Of a DNA stretch of 51,987 bases, positions 49,660 to 51,987 are shown piece by piece. The notes under the pieces were generated by a model, which ran no database searches, had not been told where the DNA came from, and was given only the letters and a program-made list of their open reading frames with translations. The position numbers were made by a program, and so were the translations under genes. The number at the start of each line of letters is the position of its first letter. Position 1 is the stretch's first letter. Origin of the DNA: Chloroflexota bacterium (GTDB taxonomy: Bacteria; Chloroflexota; Anaerolineae; UBA4142); contig JACRBM010000068.1 of assembly GCA_016219275.1 (NCBI GenBank), positions 1 through 51,987 of the forward strand. Direction: 5' to 3'.

Positions 49660-49746
49660 AATTTTCGATTTTGGATTTCCGATTTTCAATTTTTGCTTGG
49701 CGGAACAAAATCTCCAATCTCCAAGCTCCAACTTCCAACCTCCAAA
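49660..49746. repeat. Heptamer repeats between the TPP enzyme and DGR target genes
   Basis: TCTCCAA, TCTCCAA, GCTCCAA, CTTCCAA, CCTCCAA (about 49710-49745) and a GATTTTC/GGATTTCC stretch (49660-49695). They fill the 101-bp gap between the TPP-enzyme stop and the DGR target start. Confidence 0.8.
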
Positions 49747-51393
49747 TTACACCACCATCGAATTCGCGCTCACCGCCGCGTTCGCTTCCGCGTCAATCCG
49801 AACGTTCACACACGCGGGCTTGCCGGACGCAAGCGCGCGTTCGAGCGCGGGGCGAATCTCGCGCGGTTCCTCGACGTACTCGCCGTGCCCGCCGAGCGCA
49901 CGCACGACCTCGTCGTACCGCGACAGCGCGAGAGCGGACGCGACCGCACGATCCGCGCCGTAGAAATTCAACTGCGGTCCGCGAATCTGTCCCCACGCCG
50001 CGTCGTTGCCCACCACCGACACCATCGGCAAGTTGAATCGCACCGCAGTGTCAAACTCGAATCCGTTCAACCCGAACGCGCCGTCGCCGTTGATGATGAC
50101 GACGGACGATTTTGGATGCACGAGTTTCGCGGCAATCGCAAACGGCACGCCGACGCCGAGACAACCAAAGCGTCCTGGGTCGAGCCAGTGTCCGGGTTTC
50201 GCCACGTTGATGACTTTGGATGCTTGCGACACGATGTTGCCACCGTCGCCAATCACAATCGAATCATCGTCGAGCACATCGCGAATTTCTTTCGCGAGAC
50301 GCATCGGATGAATCGGCATCACATCCGAGTTCATCAGCGCCTCAAGTTTCGCTCCCAGAGTTCTCTCAAGTTCCCTCAGTGCCTTTAACCAGGGTAAAGA
50401 GGGAACAAAGGGAACTGAGGGAAATGCGTCTGCCAAATCTTGCAGTACTAATCGCACATCGCCGACAATGCCCACATCCACCCCGCGATTGCGACCCAGT
50501 TCGCGCGGCTCGGCGCTGACGTTGACAATTTTCGCCGCGTCATTGAACGTGGGTGACTTGCCGTACCCCAGTCGAAAATCGAGCGGCGCGCCGACGACGA
50601 GAATCACGTCCGCGTTTGCGAGCGCGTGTTTGCGCGACGCGGTGAACAGGTACGGATGATTCGGCGGCAACGCGCCGCGTCCCATCGCATTGAGATAGAC
50701 CGGCACGTTCGCGCGTTCCGCGAACCGCGCGAGCGCGTCGCTTGCATCGCTCCACCAGATTTCGGAACCGGCGATCAGCGCGGGACGTTCCGCGCGTTCG
50801 AGCAACGCGGCGGCGCGCGCAATCGCGTTCGCATCGCCGCGCGGCGCGGTCGTCGCGCGATAATTCGTCGGGATTTCGATTTCGGCATCTTCCGCCACGC
50901 CGAGCAAAACGTCAATCGGAATTTCGAGAAACGCCGGACCAAATCGCCCGGCGAACATCTGCCGAAACGCGATGGACAAGAATTCCGGAATGCGCCGCGT
51001 GTGCAAAACGGCGCGCGACCATTTCGTAATCGGCGCGAGGAGTGAAACGGAATCCAGTTCTTGCAGTGAACCCATTTCGAATTGATCGCTCGGCGCTTGC
51101 CCGCCGATGACGAGCACCGGCGAATCGGCTTGATACGCGTTCGCGATGCCGGTCACCGCGTCGGTCACACCCACGCCTGCCGTCACAATCGCGATCCCAG
51201 GTTTGCGTGTGAGCCGCGCGTACGCGTCCGCCGCGTGCGCCGCGGCTTGCTCGTGGCGAAAATCCACGATGCGGATGTCCTCGTCGAGCAAGCCGTTGTA
51301 AATCGGCATGATGTGTCCGCCGCACAACGTGAACACCGTATCCACGTTTTCTTGCTTCAACATGCGCGCGACCAGATGACCACCATCGAGCAT
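49747..51393 (-). CDS. Thiamine-pyrophosphate enzyme, acetolactate synthase / 2-hydroxyacyl-CoA lyase type
   Basis: 548 aa with three domains. The PYR domain has the catalytic Glu48 in DFRHEQAAAHAADAYARL, followed by IVTAGVGVTDAVTGIANAYQ. The central domain includes AGSEIWWSDASDALARFAER. The PP domain has the TPP motif GDGAFGLNGFEFDTAVRF and, after it, GNDAAWG. GGQAPSDQFEMGSLQELDSV resembles 2-hydroxyacyl-CoA lyase/oxalyl-CoA decarboxylase relatives more than biosynthetic IlvB, and no ilvN lies nearby, so the substrate is open. A Pro-rich stretch near residue 350 (FPSVPFVPSLPW) is coded by an inverted repeat (about 50362-50425). ATG 51393 follows AAAGGAGGTCGCG. Confidence 0.9.
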   Translation of the reverse strand: MLDGGHLVARMLKQENVDTVFTLCGGHIMPIYNGLLDEDIRIVDFRHEQAAAHAADAYARLTRKPGIAIVTAGVGVTDAVTGIANAYQADSPVLVIGGQAPSDQFEMGSLQELDSVSLLAPITKWSRAVLHTRRIPEFLSIAFRQMFAGRFGPAFLEIPIDVLLGVAEDAEIEIPTNYRATTAPRGDANAIARAAALLERAERPALIAGSEIWWSDASDALARFAERANVPVYLNAMGRGALPPNHPYLFTASRKHALANADVILVVGAPLDFRLGYGKSPTFNDAAKIVNVSAEPRELGRNRGVDVGIVGDVRLVLQDLADAFPSVPFVPSLPWLKALRELERTLGAKLEALMNSDVMPIHPMRLAKEIRDVLDDDSIVIGDGGNIVSQASKVINVAKPGHWLDPGRFGCLGVGVPFAIAAKLVHPKSSVVIINGDGAFGLNGFEFDTAVRFNLPMVSVVGNDAAWGQIRGPQLNFYGADRAVASALALSRYDEVVRALGGHGEYVEEPREIRPALERALASGKPACVNVRIDAEANAAVSANSMVV

Positions 51394-51416
51394 CGCGACC
51401 TCCTTTGGAATGTTGC

Positions 51417-51913
51417 CGCAAGTTGGAAACTTGCGCCACGTGTAGGACAAGTTTCTAACTTGTCCATCTCGCAAGTTGGAAACTTGCGCCACGTGTGGAA
51501 CAAATTCCTAACTTGTCCATCTCGCAAATCGGAAACTTGCGCCACGTGTGGGACAAGTTTCTAACGTGTCCATCTCGCAAGTTGGAAACTTGCGCCACTT
51601 GTAGGACAAGTTTCTAACTTGTCCATCTCGCAAGTTGGAAACTTGCGCCACGTGTGGGACAAGTTTCTAACTTGTCCATCTCGCAAGTTGGAAACTTGCG
51701 CCACGTGTGGGACAAGTTTCTAACGTGTCCATCTCGCAAGTTGGAAACTTACGCCACGTGTGGGACAAGTTTCTAACTGGTCCATCTCGCAAGTTGGAAA
51801 CTGGCGCCACGGGTCGGTCAAGTTTCTAACTTGTCCCTCTCGCAAGTTGGAAACTTGGGCCACGTGTCGGACAAGTTTCTAACTTGTCCATCTCGCAAGT
51901 TGGAAACTTGCGC
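51417..51913. repeat. 53-bp tandem repeat array of double hairpins
   Basis: Nine complete 53-bp units (51417-51893) plus a 20-bp partial. Each unit has GCAAGTT-GGA-AACTTGC and GACAAGTT-TCT-AACTTGTC joined by GCCACGTGTGG and CATCTC, so every copy can form two small hairpins on either strand. Units carry scattered point changes, most toward the right end. It lies 24 bp upstream of the TPP-enzyme start codon. No unique spacers exist, so it is not CRISPR. Confidence 0.95.
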
Positions 51914-51930
51914 TACACTTTGATTTCAAA

Positions 51931-51962
51931 AGAAAAATGCCGCCACATATCGTAGCGGCATT
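51931..51962 (-). terminator. Rho-independent terminator of a gene beyond the right edge
   Basis: AATGCCGC (51936-51943) pairs with GCGGCATT (51955-51962), 11-nt loop. Read on the minus strand it ends GCGGCATTTTTCTTTT, a proper U-tract, so an upstream minus-strand gene outside the window probably stops here. Confidence 0.65.
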
Positions 51963-51987
51963 GTCGTTCTCGCCGTTTATTTGTTCA

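Noticed and set aside
51417-51913. CRISPR array
   Set aside because: The 53-bp units are contiguous and all parts repeat; there are no unique spacers and no cas1/cas2 nearby.
1-51987. tRNA, rRNA or insertion sequence genes
   Set aside because: I looked for cloverleaf ends (GGTTCGA/CCA), rRNA-like blocks and transposases with terminal repeats, and saw none I could support by eye; a tRNAscan or ISfinder run would settle it.

Overview
The window looks like a chromosomal segment of a Chloroflexota bacterium, probably Anaerolineae-like. The clues are a GC-rich genome full of GCG/CGC codons, long runs of GT39/GT87 membrane glycosyltransferases, a secreted protein with a Thr-Asn-Thr-Pro repeat tail, secreted proteins ending in a short Leu-Pro motif, abundant short palindromes and heptanucleotide tandem repeats, and Uma2, FIST and B12-radical-SAM genes. 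This is inference from gene content; no 16S rRNA or tRNA was seen.

Layout. 0.2-6.2 kb: a mixed plus-strand block (membrane protein, ICMT-like methyltransferase, MFS transporter, DegV protein, fmt) with one minus-strand membrane gene broken by an in-frame amber codon. 6.2-26.7 kb: fifteen minus-strand genes, mostly overlapping or closely spaced. Twelve are multi-TM GT-C type glycosyltransferases; the others are a Cache-domain protein, a DUF362 protein and a squalene-cyclase-repeat protein. Together they suggest assembly of a surface glycan from polyprenyl-phosphate sugars. 26.8-30.7 kb: plus-strand pyrB-like gene (with an attenuator-like leader), a small zinc-ribbon protein, an OPRT-like gene, Uma2 and FIST. 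30.7-32.8 kb: minus-strand cassette of a half-size chromate transporter, a translin-family protein and a Cas4-like nuclease split over two membrane-anchored proteins. 33.1-38.0 kb: a secreted Thr/Pro-repeat protein, then a histidine kinase/response regulator pair. 38.2-44.0 kb: a membrane protein, two B12-binding radical SAM enzymes, another membrane protein and a secreted HExxH metalloprotease-like protein.

44.2-49.6 kb, the highlight: a complete diversity-generating retroelement (DGR). On the minus strand, in order, lie a 1105-aa DUF4062-NACHT-FGE/C-type-lectin target protein whose last ~40 codons are the variable repeat (VR), a template repeat (TR) exactly 360 bp away, an Avd accessory protein and a reverse transcriptase with the DGR signature IGNLTSQ. 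Over 123 bp, TR and VR differ at 18 positions, and every one is an adenine in TR. The retroelement should copy TR with adenine mutagenesis and overwrite VR, re-tooling the ligand-binding tip of a STAND-type signalling ATPase, a plausible self-diversifying immune or conflict sensor.

49.7-52.0 kb: a TPP-dependent enzyme preceded by nine copies of a 53-bp unit made of two small hairpins. Heptanucleotide repeats of several unrelated sequences are scattered through the window, many inside genes, including one that adds about 29 residues to the FGE domain of the DGR target.
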